Positions 1 to 5,895 of a DNA stretch of 10,338 bases are shown piece after piece. Both the position numbers and the translations under genes were made by a program. The first letter of the stretch is position 1, and each line of letters opens with the position of its first letter. Origin of the DNA: Lachnospiraceae bacterium (GTDB lineage: Bacteria > Bacillota_A > Clostridia > Lachnospirales > Lachnospiraceae); contig JAFQCI010000021.1 in NCBI GenBank assembly GCA_017416505.1, positions 1 through 10,338 of the forward strand, given 5' to 3'. Under the pieces are notes generated by a model, which saw nothing but the letters and a program-made list of their open reading frames with translations, did not search any database and was not told the origin of the DNA.

Positions 1-26
1 ACGACACATTATGATTTTTATATAAA

Positions 27-54
27 GAATGCCGCAGAGAAATCTGCGGCATTC
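27..54. terminator. Perfect hairpin, probable terminator
   Basis: Arms at 27-38 and 43-54 are perfectly complementary over 12 bp, G+C-rich in the inner part, around a GAAA loop. On the minus strand the stem is followed by a short T-rich run (TTTATAT). On the plus strand the following bases are not T-rich. It could therefore end minus-strand transcription, or end a plus-strand gene lying left of the window with a weak tail. Hairpin: directly seen. Terminator role: inferred. Confidence 0.55.
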
Positions 55-334
55 ACATTACATATATTCAAATCATTCTGATAACAAATTGATAACACTT
101 TTTTGCAACCAATTTTCAATTACGCCTCCCAAAAATCCAGTGTTTTCGGGCATTTCCAGTGTTTTTCTCCTACTCAAACTCTTTCCGAGGTTTTTATCGG
201 CAACTCTCAAATGCTGATATTTCCTACATATTTGGCACATCTATTTCGCCAAACATCGCTCTTTTCGCATCGTTTTCAAAGTTTTCAGTAGCAAAATAGT
301 TGCAGTATCTGCACCGGATGTTTTTCCATCGGCT
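55..334. other. Gene-free stretch with short direct repeats
   Basis: No convincing coding region is present. Short open frames (such as 103-291 on the plus strand) lack a ribosome binding site and any recognisable domain. The stretch contains an 11-base direct repeat, TCCAGTGTTTT, at 136-146 and 155-165, and several pyrimidine-rich runs. Lying upstream of a mobilisation gene, it could be part of a transfer-origin or replication region, but nothing in it proves this. Confidence 0.4.
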
Positions 335-343
335 TGATATAAT
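335..343 (+). promoter_or_regulatory. Extended -10 promoter for the MobC-type gene
   Basis: TGATATAAT at 335-343 is a perfect extended -10 element (TGn followed by TATAAT). No good -35 box is found 16-18 bases upstream, which is tolerated when the extended -10 is present. Transcription would begin near 350 and cross the inverted repeat at 378-412 before reaching the start codon at 437. Inferred from consensus only. Confidence 0.45.
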
Positions 344-377
344 CTACTTTTTTATTACTCACAATGAATAAATTCAA

Positions 378-412
378 GTGGCTTGCAGGTTAACAATTAC
401 ACCTGCTGCCAC
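378..412. promoter_or_regulatory. Imperfect inverted repeat upstream of MobC; candidate oriT
   Basis: GTGGC-TT-GCAGGT at 378-390 pairs with ACCTGC-T-GCCAC at 401-412, giving a stem of 11 pairs with a small internal asymmetry around a 10-base loop. It lies 24 bases upstream of the start of a ribbon-helix-helix mobilisation protein. Origins of transfer recognised by MobC-type accessory proteins and their relaxases often take this form and position. It could instead be an operator or a 5' leader hairpin, because the predicted transcript would include it. The structure is seen; the oriT role is inferred. Confidence 0.35.
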
Positions 413-436
413 GCCAAAAAAGAAAGGAGCATTACC

Positions 437-829
437 ATGAGTAATCAACACAAAAAACCAACTATCAGCTTCAGGGTATCTGACGCTGAACGAAAACAAA
501 TTGAAGCACGCATTCTTGCCAGCGGAATGAAGAAACAAGATTACTTCGTCCGTTCCTGTATCTACAACCGCCTCTGTGTTGTGGGTAAGAAGGAAACTAT
601 TTATACATTGGTACAGACCATGAATGCACTGTATATAAAATTGCTTGAAATGCAAAAGACATTTATTGGAGCTGATGATGTAGCTTCTGTTAAATCGGAT
701 TCAATTCCATCATCGGCAGATATTAAAGAATTACAGACTGAATACACTAATATGCTTACCGCTATTATTGACCTGTTGGATGGTGCAAAATATCTGTGGG
801 AGGGCGATAGACATGACAAACAATCTTAA
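437..829 (+). CDS. MobC-type ribbon-helix-helix mobilisation protein
   Basis: A 130-aa protein. The start ATG at 437 is chosen because AAAGGAG (423-429) lies 7 bases upstream; the frame is open further upstream but has no such site. The N-terminal part (about residues 8-45) reads ISFRVSDAERKQIEAR followed by a helix with SGMKKQDYFVR. This is the strand-helix-helix pattern of MobC-like relaxosome accessory proteins, which bind oriT DNA and help the relaxase nick it. The C-terminal half is helical without a recognised motif. The last 17 bases overlap the next gene. In conjugative elements of Clostridia such a gene normally precedes a relaxase, but none follows here. Family assignment is fairly secure; whether it still works in transfer is doubtful. 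Confidence 0.75.
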   Translation: MSNQHKKPTISFRVSDAERKQIEARILASGMKKQDYFVRSCIYNRLCVVGKKETIYTLVQTMNALYIKLLEMQKTFIGADDVASVKSDSIPSSADIKELQTEYTNMLTAIIDLLDGAKYLWEGDRHDKQS

Positions 830-1064
830 TATTACATTCGGTATGTATGAGCCTAGCACTGACTCGGTTATTGTTAATACTGGTGAGAATTCTGTTCTTG
901 TTATCTGTTGCAAGAAGTGTAATTCTTCTGTTATCTTCGATGACCCGAATGATATTGCTTATCTGTACTGGTTAGCTGAGGAATCACCTCTTACATATGC
1001 TGAGTTGGCTCTGAATGAGAATGGCTTGCAGGATTATGTAGATGGGATGAATACATTGAATTGA
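813..1064 (+). CDS. Small hypothetical protein, DUF6061-like
   Basis: An 83-aa protein starting at ATG 813, with the purine-rich site GGGAGGG (798-804) upstream. The start lies inside the end of the mobilisation gene, so the two are translationally coupled. The frame extends upstream to 768 but without a ribosome binding site. The N-terminal half is rich in beta-strand-forming residues (NITFGMYEPSTDSVIVNTG). The C-terminus, with a pattern like YWLAEESPLTYAELALN, resembles the short DUF6061-type proteins that accompany mobilisation genes in Firmicute integrative elements; I recall that resemblance from memory only. It has a Cys-Cys-x-x-Cys cluster around residue 32 (ICCKKC), possibly metal-binding. 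No function can be assigned. Confidence 0.6.
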   Translation: MTNNLNITFGMYEPSTDSVIVNTGENSVLVICCKKCNSSVIFDDPNDIAYLYWLAEESPLTYAELALNENGLQDYVDGMNTLN

Positions 1065-1095
1065 TTGTCCCTCAAATTTGGGAAGGATTTTTGCT

Positions 1096-1148
1096 AGTCT
1101 CAAAATTAGTCTCACCAGTCTCATTGTTGTTTGAGACTGGTGAGACTA
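1096..1148. repeat. TGAGACT-unit repeats forming a 17-bp hairpin
   Basis: The 7-mer AGTCTCA occurs at 1096, 1108 and 1117, and its complement TGAGACT at 1132 and 1141. The last two direct copies and the two inverted copies form a perfect 17-bp stem (1107-1123 with 1132-1148) around an 8-base loop (1124-1131). It lies between the convergent ends of the plus-strand pair (stop at 1064) and the minus-strand module (stop at 1238), so a bidirectional terminator is possible. Neither side has a strong T run. The extra outlying copy at 1096 suggests a protein-binding repeat instead. Confidence 0.7.
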
Positions 1149-1171
1149 TAATATATCCCACAAATCAATCA

Positions 1172-1208
1172 TAACCATATCTTGACCAAATTGGTCAAGA
1201 TATGGTTA
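1172..1208. repeat. 37-bp perfect palindrome (18-bp arms)
   Basis: Bases 1172-1189 and 1191-1208 are exact reverse complements around the single base 1190. The inner 10-mer TGGTCAAGAT (1192-1201) is repeated directly at 1215-1224. It lies 29 bases beyond the stop codon of the minus-strand ATPase gene. A one-base loop cannot fold as such; a few central pairs would open to give a long RNA hairpin that might stabilise or end the minus-strand transcript. As DNA it could be a binding or recombination site. There is no T tail typical of an intrinsic terminator. Confidence 0.75.
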
Positions 1209-1237
1209 CGATACTGGTCAAGATGTTGTCTTTAACC

Positions 1238-1666
1238 CTACAAATAACTCTCAATTCTCAATACAATCTGTTCTCCCTGCATCTCACTAGTAAGCTCAAA
1301 CAGATTTTCTTTTGTAGTAAAAAGATTCTTAGGATTTCTTCCAATTATCAAATACTGGTTTTTATCATCAAGTGCAATATACTTTCTCATATCATCATTT
1401 AATAACAAATCTGCATTATCAATCACAATCAATTTTCCACTTGCATTTTTTATGATATCACCAATATTTTTCTGATAATCTAGATAATTCAAACACATAA
1501 TATCCGAATTTAAAGCCATACACTCTTTTATGAACGAAAAGGATGCTGTCTTTCCGGTTCCTGAATCTCCTGTCAATATTGTAATATTGCTTGTAAATTT
1601 AAAATCCAAAACAAATGAAGTATGAACTGTAGAAAAATGTTCCATTACAGTAGGCTTACTCTTCAT
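1238..1666 (-). CDS. Small P-loop ATPase, third gene of the DUF4869 module
   Basis: A 142-aa ATP-binding protein. A Walker A loop GDSGTGKT sits at residues 33-40, preceded by the strand NITILT. A Walker B-like strand LIVIDNAD is at 79-86, with acidic D83 and D86. A sensor-like strand YLIIGRN ends at N111. The domain is about half the size of a usual AAA+ module and lacks an obvious lid or arginine-finger region, so it probably acts as a switch or with its partners. It starts inside the end of the DUF4869-like gene (11-base overlap, 1656-1666), which implies translational coupling and fixed stoichiometry. It is the last gene of the transcript. The ATP-binding role is clear from the motifs; the biological role is unknown, with defence or stress sensing only a guess from context. 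Confidence 0.8.
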   Translation of the reverse strand: MKSKPTVMEHFSTVHTSFVLDFKFTSNITILTGDSGTGKTASFSFIKECMALNSDIMCLNYLDYQKNIGDIIKNASGKLIVIDNADLLLNDDMRKYIALDDKNQYLIIGRNPKNLFTTKENLFELTSEMQGEQIVLRIESYL

Positions 1667-2099
1667 AATTCCACCACTCCTTCAACTCTTCATAATCATA
1701 AATCTCCTTCTTCCCAGAAGTAGTCTGAACACTAACTGCATCCATTTCAAATGGTATTAATGCATAATCACTATAAACATTACCTGCTTGCAAACTAAAT
1801 AATATCTCTAACGCATTATTCCCACATTCCTTCAAGCAGAATACCTTATCCGTATTATAAAGCACATTCAGTACAGTCTTACATCCAGCCGATAATTTAT
1901 CTACATCCAACACAATATCATTAAACTTTGAACGTATTTTAAACTTGCTAATTAACTTAGCACCATCTATTGTCTCTATTATCTTTTCTGCCATTTCGTC
2001 CAGCTTGAGTGCAGTATTTTGATTAAAATAGATATCATTTAATTCTACATATTCCATATCCTGTGGAATATCTTTTTTGTTTTTAAAAATTGTTATCAC
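1656..2099 (-). CDS. DUF4869-like protein
   Basis: A 147-aa protein beginning at GTG 2099, which overlaps the stop of the upstream gene in the classic GTGA arrangement (2096-2099). The sequence has the layout I associate with DUF4869: a short strand at the N-terminus, a variable helical middle, a central LSAGCKTVLNV (69-79), ECGNNAL (91-97) and a beta-rich C-terminus. The match is from memory of the family pattern (LSGGVKTL followed by a C-G-N/P-N-x-A motif). No catalytic residues are evident. It lies between a possible Toprim-like protein and a P-loop ATPase and overlaps both genes, so it is likely to form a complex with one or both. Function unknown. Confidence 0.7.
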   Translation of the reverse strand: MITIFKNKKDIPQDMEYVELNDIYFNQNTALKLDEMAEKIIETIDGAKLISKFKIRSKFNDIVLDVDKLSAGCKTVLNVLYNTDKVFCLKECGNNALEILFSLQAGNVYSDYALIPFEMDAVSVQTTSGKKEIYDYEELKEWWNYEE

Positions 2100-2806
2100 A
2101 ATGCTACCTCCAAACCTATATTTTGAAATTGCTTCATAATACTAGTTCCTTCACAAATTTGCTTCATCTTTTCCTTTAATGATAATCTACTAGTATCAAG
2201 ACCACAAATATCATCTAACATTCTTTCTTGCCATTCACAACATGATTTAATCCAGCATTCACCAATACTTGATTTTGAGACTTCAAATCCTGTATTTCTA
2301 GTTAAATCAAATAATATTCTAGCAGATAATTGCTCCACATTATAATTATCAACATTCTCATTATATTCTATCAACTCTCGAATGTCTTTATAATTAGCTT
2401 CACCACTTTGAATTGATTTAACAAGCTTTTCTCTCGCAACAATTGCTTTTTTTCGTTTTACTAAAAACTCATCATCTGGTGCATAAATCCATTCTACCAA
2501 ATTTTTGAATTCAAGCAATATATATTCAAAACAGATAATATCCATCAAAACAACATTTGATTTATCGCTGGCATATTTTCTCAGTAATTTTTGCTCCGTC
2601 GCCACCTGTAAGTTATCAAAGGAATTATCAAACACTACTATGTATCTGTTCTCTGTATCTTCCAGTGCCTTTACTGCTTTTACCAGCTCACTATTATTTT
2701 TCTTACTTTCCAACACTATTTCCGGACACAACTGCCCCATAAATGTCTGCCAAAATATATAACCCGATTTATCTTTTCTATCCTCAATCCATAAATATGT
2801 TTTCAT
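2096..2806 (-). CDS. Uncharacterised protein with possible Toprim-like N-terminus
   Basis: A 236-aa protein, first gene of the three-gene module. Start ATG 2806 is preferred over an in-frame ATG at 2824 because GGAAGGA lies at the right distance before 2806 and the conserved-looking sequence begins with MKTYLWIED. The N-terminal ~90 residues alternate strands and helices, with acidic residues in strand ends: E8 in LWIED, and D60 and D64 in YIVVFDNSFDN. This is reminiscent of Toprim/OLD-type metal-binding folds but without a strict DxD, so the assignment is tentative. The rest is mostly helical, with KRKKAIVAREKLV and a Cys pair near CWIKSCC. No transmembrane segment or signal peptide is seen. 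It could be a nuclease-like effector or a purely structural partner of the DUF4869-like protein and the ATPase. Confidence 0.65.
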   Translation of the reverse strand: MKTYLWIEDRKDKSGYIFWQTFMGQLCPEIVLESKKNNSELVKAVKALEDTENRYIVVFDNSFDNLQVATEQKLLRKYASDKSNVVLMDIICFEYILLEFKNLVEWIYAPDDEFLVKRKKAIVAREKLVKSIQSGEANYKDIRELIEYNENVDNYNVEQLSARILFDLTRNTGFEVSKSSIGECWIKSCCEWQERMLDDICGLDTSRLSLKEKMKQICEGTSIMKQFQNIGLEVAL

Positions 2807-2829
2807 CAATGCACTTCCTTCCATTTGCT

Positions 2830-2875
2830 ATTCAATCATAATTCGCTCATTTTTATGAGCGAATTATGATTGAAT
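2830..2875. repeat. 46-bp palindrome (21-bp arms) in front of the module; possible operator
   Basis: Bases 2830-2850 and 2855-2875 are perfect reverse complements around a TTTT loop. It lies 24-69 bases upstream of the module's first start codon. The predicted -10 box (2863-2868) sits inside the right arm, and the predicted transcription start lies near the centre. The palindrome therefore looks more like DNA for a dimeric regulator than a transcribed hairpin. Alternatively it terminates the broken ATPase gene upstream, but there is no T tail on the minus strand. It shares the 10-mer TCAATCATAA (2832-2841) with bases 1165-1174, at the edge of the palindrome beyond the other end of the module. 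Confidence 0.7.
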
Positions 2876-2891
2876 CTTTGATTATTCACAA
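2863..2891 (-). promoter_or_regulatory. Possible promoter of the three-gene module
   Basis: On the minus strand, TTGTGA (2891-2886) and CATAAT (2868-2863) are separated by exactly 17 bases, a good match to a sigma-A type promoter. It would start transcription near 2856, about 50 bases before the start codon at 2806. The -10 box overlaps the palindrome at 2830-2875, which would allow repression by a protein bound there. Consensus-based inference only. Confidence 0.4.
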
Positions 2892-2959
2892 CTCCGCATA
2901 ATTTCCCTTTATATTTCGATTGGTATCATGTTTACATTAACCCCAATACAAGCTAAGGA

Positions 2960-3615
2960 CTATTTTGCTTTCTGCCTAGAATTAATATCCGTCAACCATG
3001 TAATTAACTCATCAACATCTCGTTCTATCTCTTCCAATGTAAACTCTTGTAGTGGTGTTTCGTCCGCCATCGAATGATCATAATATGAATACTTTGTCAT
3101 CATATCATCAATAATTTTGCAATCACTTTGTGTAATTTTAGATAACCACATAATTCTACCTTGTGTTTGAATTGATTTTCTGTATCTTAAAACTACACCA
3201 TTCAATAAGGTATCCTCAATACATTTTTCCACATGAATCCTTATCTGCTGACACAAATAATGAATTCCTTCATCATATTGTGGTAAATATTCGTCCATTC
3301 CCTTAAGTTTTGCAATATTATCATTTTTTAGATTTTTAAGTTTTCCTAGAGACTTCCCGCCATTAACAACAGAATCAATTGGCACTCCCTTAGTCTTTCC
3401 ACGACCTAATAATTCAACCTCTCTAAATGGAACTATTTTGCCGCATTTTTCATATAGTCCTACTACCATCGATAATCGATGTGTAAAAACTACAACTTGT
3501 CTATTTTTACTAACTTCTACTAATCTATGAATAACGGATGCTTCATATTTGTAATCCAAAGATGAAATTGGATCATCAACTATTCTTTATTTTTCTTTGA
3601 CCTTCGTTTGCTCAT
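2960..3615 (-). pseudogene. Remnant of a large ABC/SMC-type ATPase (internal deletion)
   Basis: The in-frame C-terminal part (codons from about 3586 down to the stop at 2960) reads VDDPISSLDYKYEA, a Walker B plus D-loop of ABC-type ATPases. It is followed by QVVVFTHRLS, the H-loop histidine, then about 160 helical residues. Family members carrying this VDDPISSLD ending are usually several hundred residues long. Here Walker A, the coiled coil and the signature motif are absent. Immediately downstream of the Mrr gene, AAGGAG precedes an ATG at 3615 that opens MSKRRSKKNKE and stops at 3580. The ATPase tail begins in a different frame right there. The simplest reading is an internal deletion joining the start of a gene to the end of the same or another gene. 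The tail has no start site of its own with a ribosome binding site, so it is probably not made. Confidence 0.7.
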
Positions 3616-3624
3616 AATCTCCTT

Positions 3625-4650
3625 CTATTCTTCCTCACTCAATATCCATATCTGCTTAAGTGGTATTTCTGCCTTAATGGCAGGACTTAATTTATCATAA
3701 TTATCAAATAATTCTTTAATAACATCTGTCGAATCCCATAAACGAATTTTAAAAAATTGATTACCTTCTTCTCTAGCAACGCTATCTTTAAATCCGTTCC
3801 ACGATACAAGCAAACCATATTCTGCTTGTACATTATTCATCACACCACCCAATTGATCCAATGTTGGTCTATCAACAGGTGTATCTTGAGTCTTTACTTG
3901 CACACAAATTTTTGGTGAGCCGAATCCCATCTCTCCACCAGAAGCCAACAAATCCTTTCCTCCATCAGCTCCCTGTTTGCTGTGATATACAGTAAATCCT
4001 TTAGCTTTCAGAATCTCTTCTATTAACGTTTCCATTTTATAACCTTTGAACTTCTGGATAATATGCTTAGCAATTGCATCCTGAATTGCTTCTTCTAAAT
4101 TGGTCGATGAATCTGCTTGTGTATCATCCGCTTCTGAAAACACAGAATTTGATACTCCCGGGACTTTCCAATCATTTGCTTCCATTGCTTTAATTCTATT
4201 TTCGGCATCATTTCTTGTAATTTTACACACGGTCATAAATGCGCCAAATGAATACAATATATCTTGGTCGAAATTATTTCTTGGAATATCTTTTGCAAAC
4301 CAATCTATATTTCTATAATGATAATAAGGATTACCATTATTAGTGTCATATGTATAGTCTCCAATAATTTTGCCAATATGAATTGTACTTGTACGTTTAC
4401 TTGGCAAAATAATCCAATCACCAATTTGCATACGATGAGCTATTGGATAAATCTGAGATTCCCAGTTTTTCAGTGTATTGATTTTTTCAGATGGATATAA
4501 CTCTTGTAATTTCTGCAAATGCGATGTTCTATCTTTATAATCTTTAAGGTTAATTGTCAAATCATGCCATGTAAGATAAATCCTATTATCAGTTAAAAAT
4601 TTTTCTTCATATTCGCCATTCTTTCCGGCTCTAAATAACCAAATACTCAT
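3625..4650 (-). CDS. Mrr-type restriction endonuclease
   Basis: A 341-aa protein with ATG at 4650 preceded by GGAGG at a spacing of 6. Residues ~200-310 form a Mrr_cat PD-(D/E)xK-like nuclease domain: helix METLIEEIL (206-214), GADGGKD (227-233) and the strand CVQVKTQ (249-255), giving the D233...Q251-x-K253 catalytic layout of the Mrr family. The N-terminal ~160 residues, with IGDWIILPSKRTSTIHIGKI (77-96), resemble a PUA/EVE-like or other base-sensing module that Mrr relatives use to recognise modified DNA; that part is inferred. An acidic linker (~170-185) joins the two. Length is normal and the gene appears intact. It would cut modified foreign DNA such as methylated DNA. The next gene on the transcript is the broken ATPase, so the pair may once have acted together. 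Confidence 0.85.
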   Translation of the reverse strand: MSIWLFRAGKNGEYEEKFLTDNRIYLTWHDLTINLKDYKDRTSHLQKLQELYPSEKINTLKNWESQIYPIAHRMQIGDWIILPSKRTSTIHIGKIIGDYTYDTNNGNPYYHYRNIDWFAKDIPRNNFDQDILYSFGAFMTVCKITRNDAENRIKAMEANDWKVPGVSNSVFSEADDTQADSSTNLEEAIQDAIAKHIIQKFKGYKMETLIEEILKAKGFTVYHSKQGADGGKDLLASGGEMGFGSPKICVQVKTQDTPVDRPTLDQLGGVMNNVQAEYGLLVSWNGFKDSVAREEGNQFFKIRLWDSTDVIKELFDNYDKLSPAIKAEIPLKQIWILSEEE

Positions 4651-4709
4651 GTTGTGCCTCCAATCATACTATACAATACAATATTAATTTTTCTTTATTT
4701 TCAATCCCG

Positions 4710-5417
4710 CTATCTATCCACTTCCGTAAAAAAATATTCCAGTGTTTCCACAAACATATTATTTTCAAACAATACCTTAATTTGATCTGGATTCATCCAA
4801 GCAACCTGTACCACTTCATCTGTTGTGGCATTATTTAAATCAACCTCTCCATCATATTCATACAACCATACATCCATTATATCATTAAAAACTTTTCCAT
4901 CTATAATTTTACGCAATTTTGAGAAAAGTTTTTTACCCATTTCCGGATTCAAATCAATGCCAACTTCTTCTTTTACTTCTCTGATTGCTCCTAACAGGCT
5001 ATCCTCACCTTTTACTACGGAGCCACCTACACACTCCCACATCAGTGGATATGTTGGTCTGTTTGCAGAACGCTGTGAAATCAGATACTCCCCTTTAGAA
5101 TTTCGTATCCATACATGCACCACCAAATGGTATCCTTCTATCGGTAACTGCTCACCTCTAACATGATCCCTCCCGATAAGTTCCCTATTTTCATCATACA
5201 AATCCCAAATTTCCGCATCCGGTACATACTCCACAATATCACCAAAGTCAGCATTTAATGTCTTACATATCTTACTTAGGATTGTAAGACTAACCTCTTC
5301 ATCACGTCGCAATTTTGTCATCGTGTTAGGAGCAATTTCTGCCTTTTTACGCAAATCTGATTTACTCATTTCTTTATCCACTAATAATTTCCATAATCGC
5401 TTATATGATACCGCCAT
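4710..5417 (-). CDS. XRE-type HTH fused to a Nudix hydrolase
   Basis: A 235-aa fusion. Residues 1-65 are a Cro/CI-type helix-turn-helix of the short YozG-like class (KSDLRKKAEIAPNTMTKLRR, 19-38, then SLTILSKICKTLNADFGDIV). Residues ~68-235 are a Nudix hydrolase of the isopentenyl-diphosphate-isomerase/YfcD-like branch (WDLYDENRELIGR at 71-83). The Nudix box GX5EX7REUXEEXGU is complete at 132-154 with REVKEEVGI. Start ATG 5417 has AGGAG 8 bases upstream and lies 11 bases after the stop of the preceding acetyltransferase gene, so it is co-transcribed. It could be a transcription factor that senses a nucleotide or similar ligand through a Nudix domain, or an active pyrophosphohydrolase that regulates its own operon. 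All Nudix catalytic residues are present, so activity is plausible. Confidence 0.85.
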   Translation of the reverse strand: MAVSYKRLWKLLVDKEMSKSDLRKKAEIAPNTMTKLRRDEEVSLTILSKICKTLNADFGDIVEYVPDAEIWDLYDENRELIGRDHVRGEQLPIEGYHLVVHVWIRNSKGEYLISQRSANRPTYPLMWECVGGSVVKGEDSLLGAIREVKEEVGIDLNPEMGKKLFSKLRKIIDGKVFNDIMDVWLYEYDGEVDLNNATTDEVVQVAWMNPDQIKVLFENNMFVETLEYFFTEVDR

Positions 5418-5428
5418 AATAATATCTC

Positions 5429-5893
5429 CTACTTACTTTTATTCATATATGGGTTCGCACTATAAACCATCTCTACTAATTTTTTGTCGCGATATGTGCA
5501 ATCATCTCGGCTACCAAATCCTACGCTTTCCCAAAACTGATTTCCTAATTCATTTTCACTGAATGCTAATAATCCAACTTTGCTAATTCCCTGCATCTTC
5601 AATGCTTCCAACGCCTTATCTACCAACATTGTTCCTATCCCCTGTTTCCTGTATCCTGGCAATACAGCACTATGATATATAAAACCTCTTCTTCCATCAT
5701 GTCCTGCTAAAATAACACCCACAAGTTTTTCTTCAGCAATTGCAACAAAGCTTGTATCAGGATTCCTTGTTATATATTTACTGATGCCCTCTAACGAATC
5801 ATCAACATCATTGAGTCCCATACCTGGGATATTTGACCATAACTCATATACTGCATCATAATCTTCAATTACCATTTTTCTAATCGTAATCAT
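5429..5893 (-). CDS. GNAT acetyltransferase, YpeA-like
   Basis: A 154-aa single-domain GNAT protein that would use acetyl-CoA. The acetyl-CoA binding motif A is VLPGYRKQGIGTML (77-90), with R82/K83-Q84-G85-I86-G87. The preceding VGVILAGHDGRRGFIYHSAV resembles the segment in E. coli YpeA (VGTVMGGYDGHRG), which suggests that subfamily. The C-terminal FWESVGFGSRDD matches the usual substrate-side loop. Start ATG 5893 is 2 bases after the stop of the methyltransferase gene. Its AGGAG site (5906-5910) lies inside the end of that gene at a longish spacing of 12. Substrate unknown. Confidence 0.85.
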   Translation of the reverse strand: MITIRKMVIEDYDAVYELWSNIPGMGLNDVDDSLEGISKYITRNPDTSFVAIAEEKLVGVILAGHDGRRGFIYHSAVLPGYRKQGIGTMLVDKALEALKMQGISKVGLLAFSENELGNQFWESVGFGSRDDCTYRDKKLVEMVYSANPYMNKSK

Positions 5894-5895
5894 TG

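Noticed and set aside
103..291. Short plus-strand open frame in the left gene-free stretch
   Set aside because: There is no ribosome binding site, the composition is phenylalanine-rich and unlike a protein, and no homology is recognisable.
1096..1224. CRISPR-like repeat array
   Set aside because: The repeats are only 7-10 bases, unevenly spaced and partly inverted, with no spacer-length regularity and no cas gene.
4660..4710. Dedicated promoter before the Mrr gene
   Set aside because: A TTGAAA and a TATAGT are present but 25 bases apart, too far for a normal promoter; read-through from the upstream Nudix gene is as likely.
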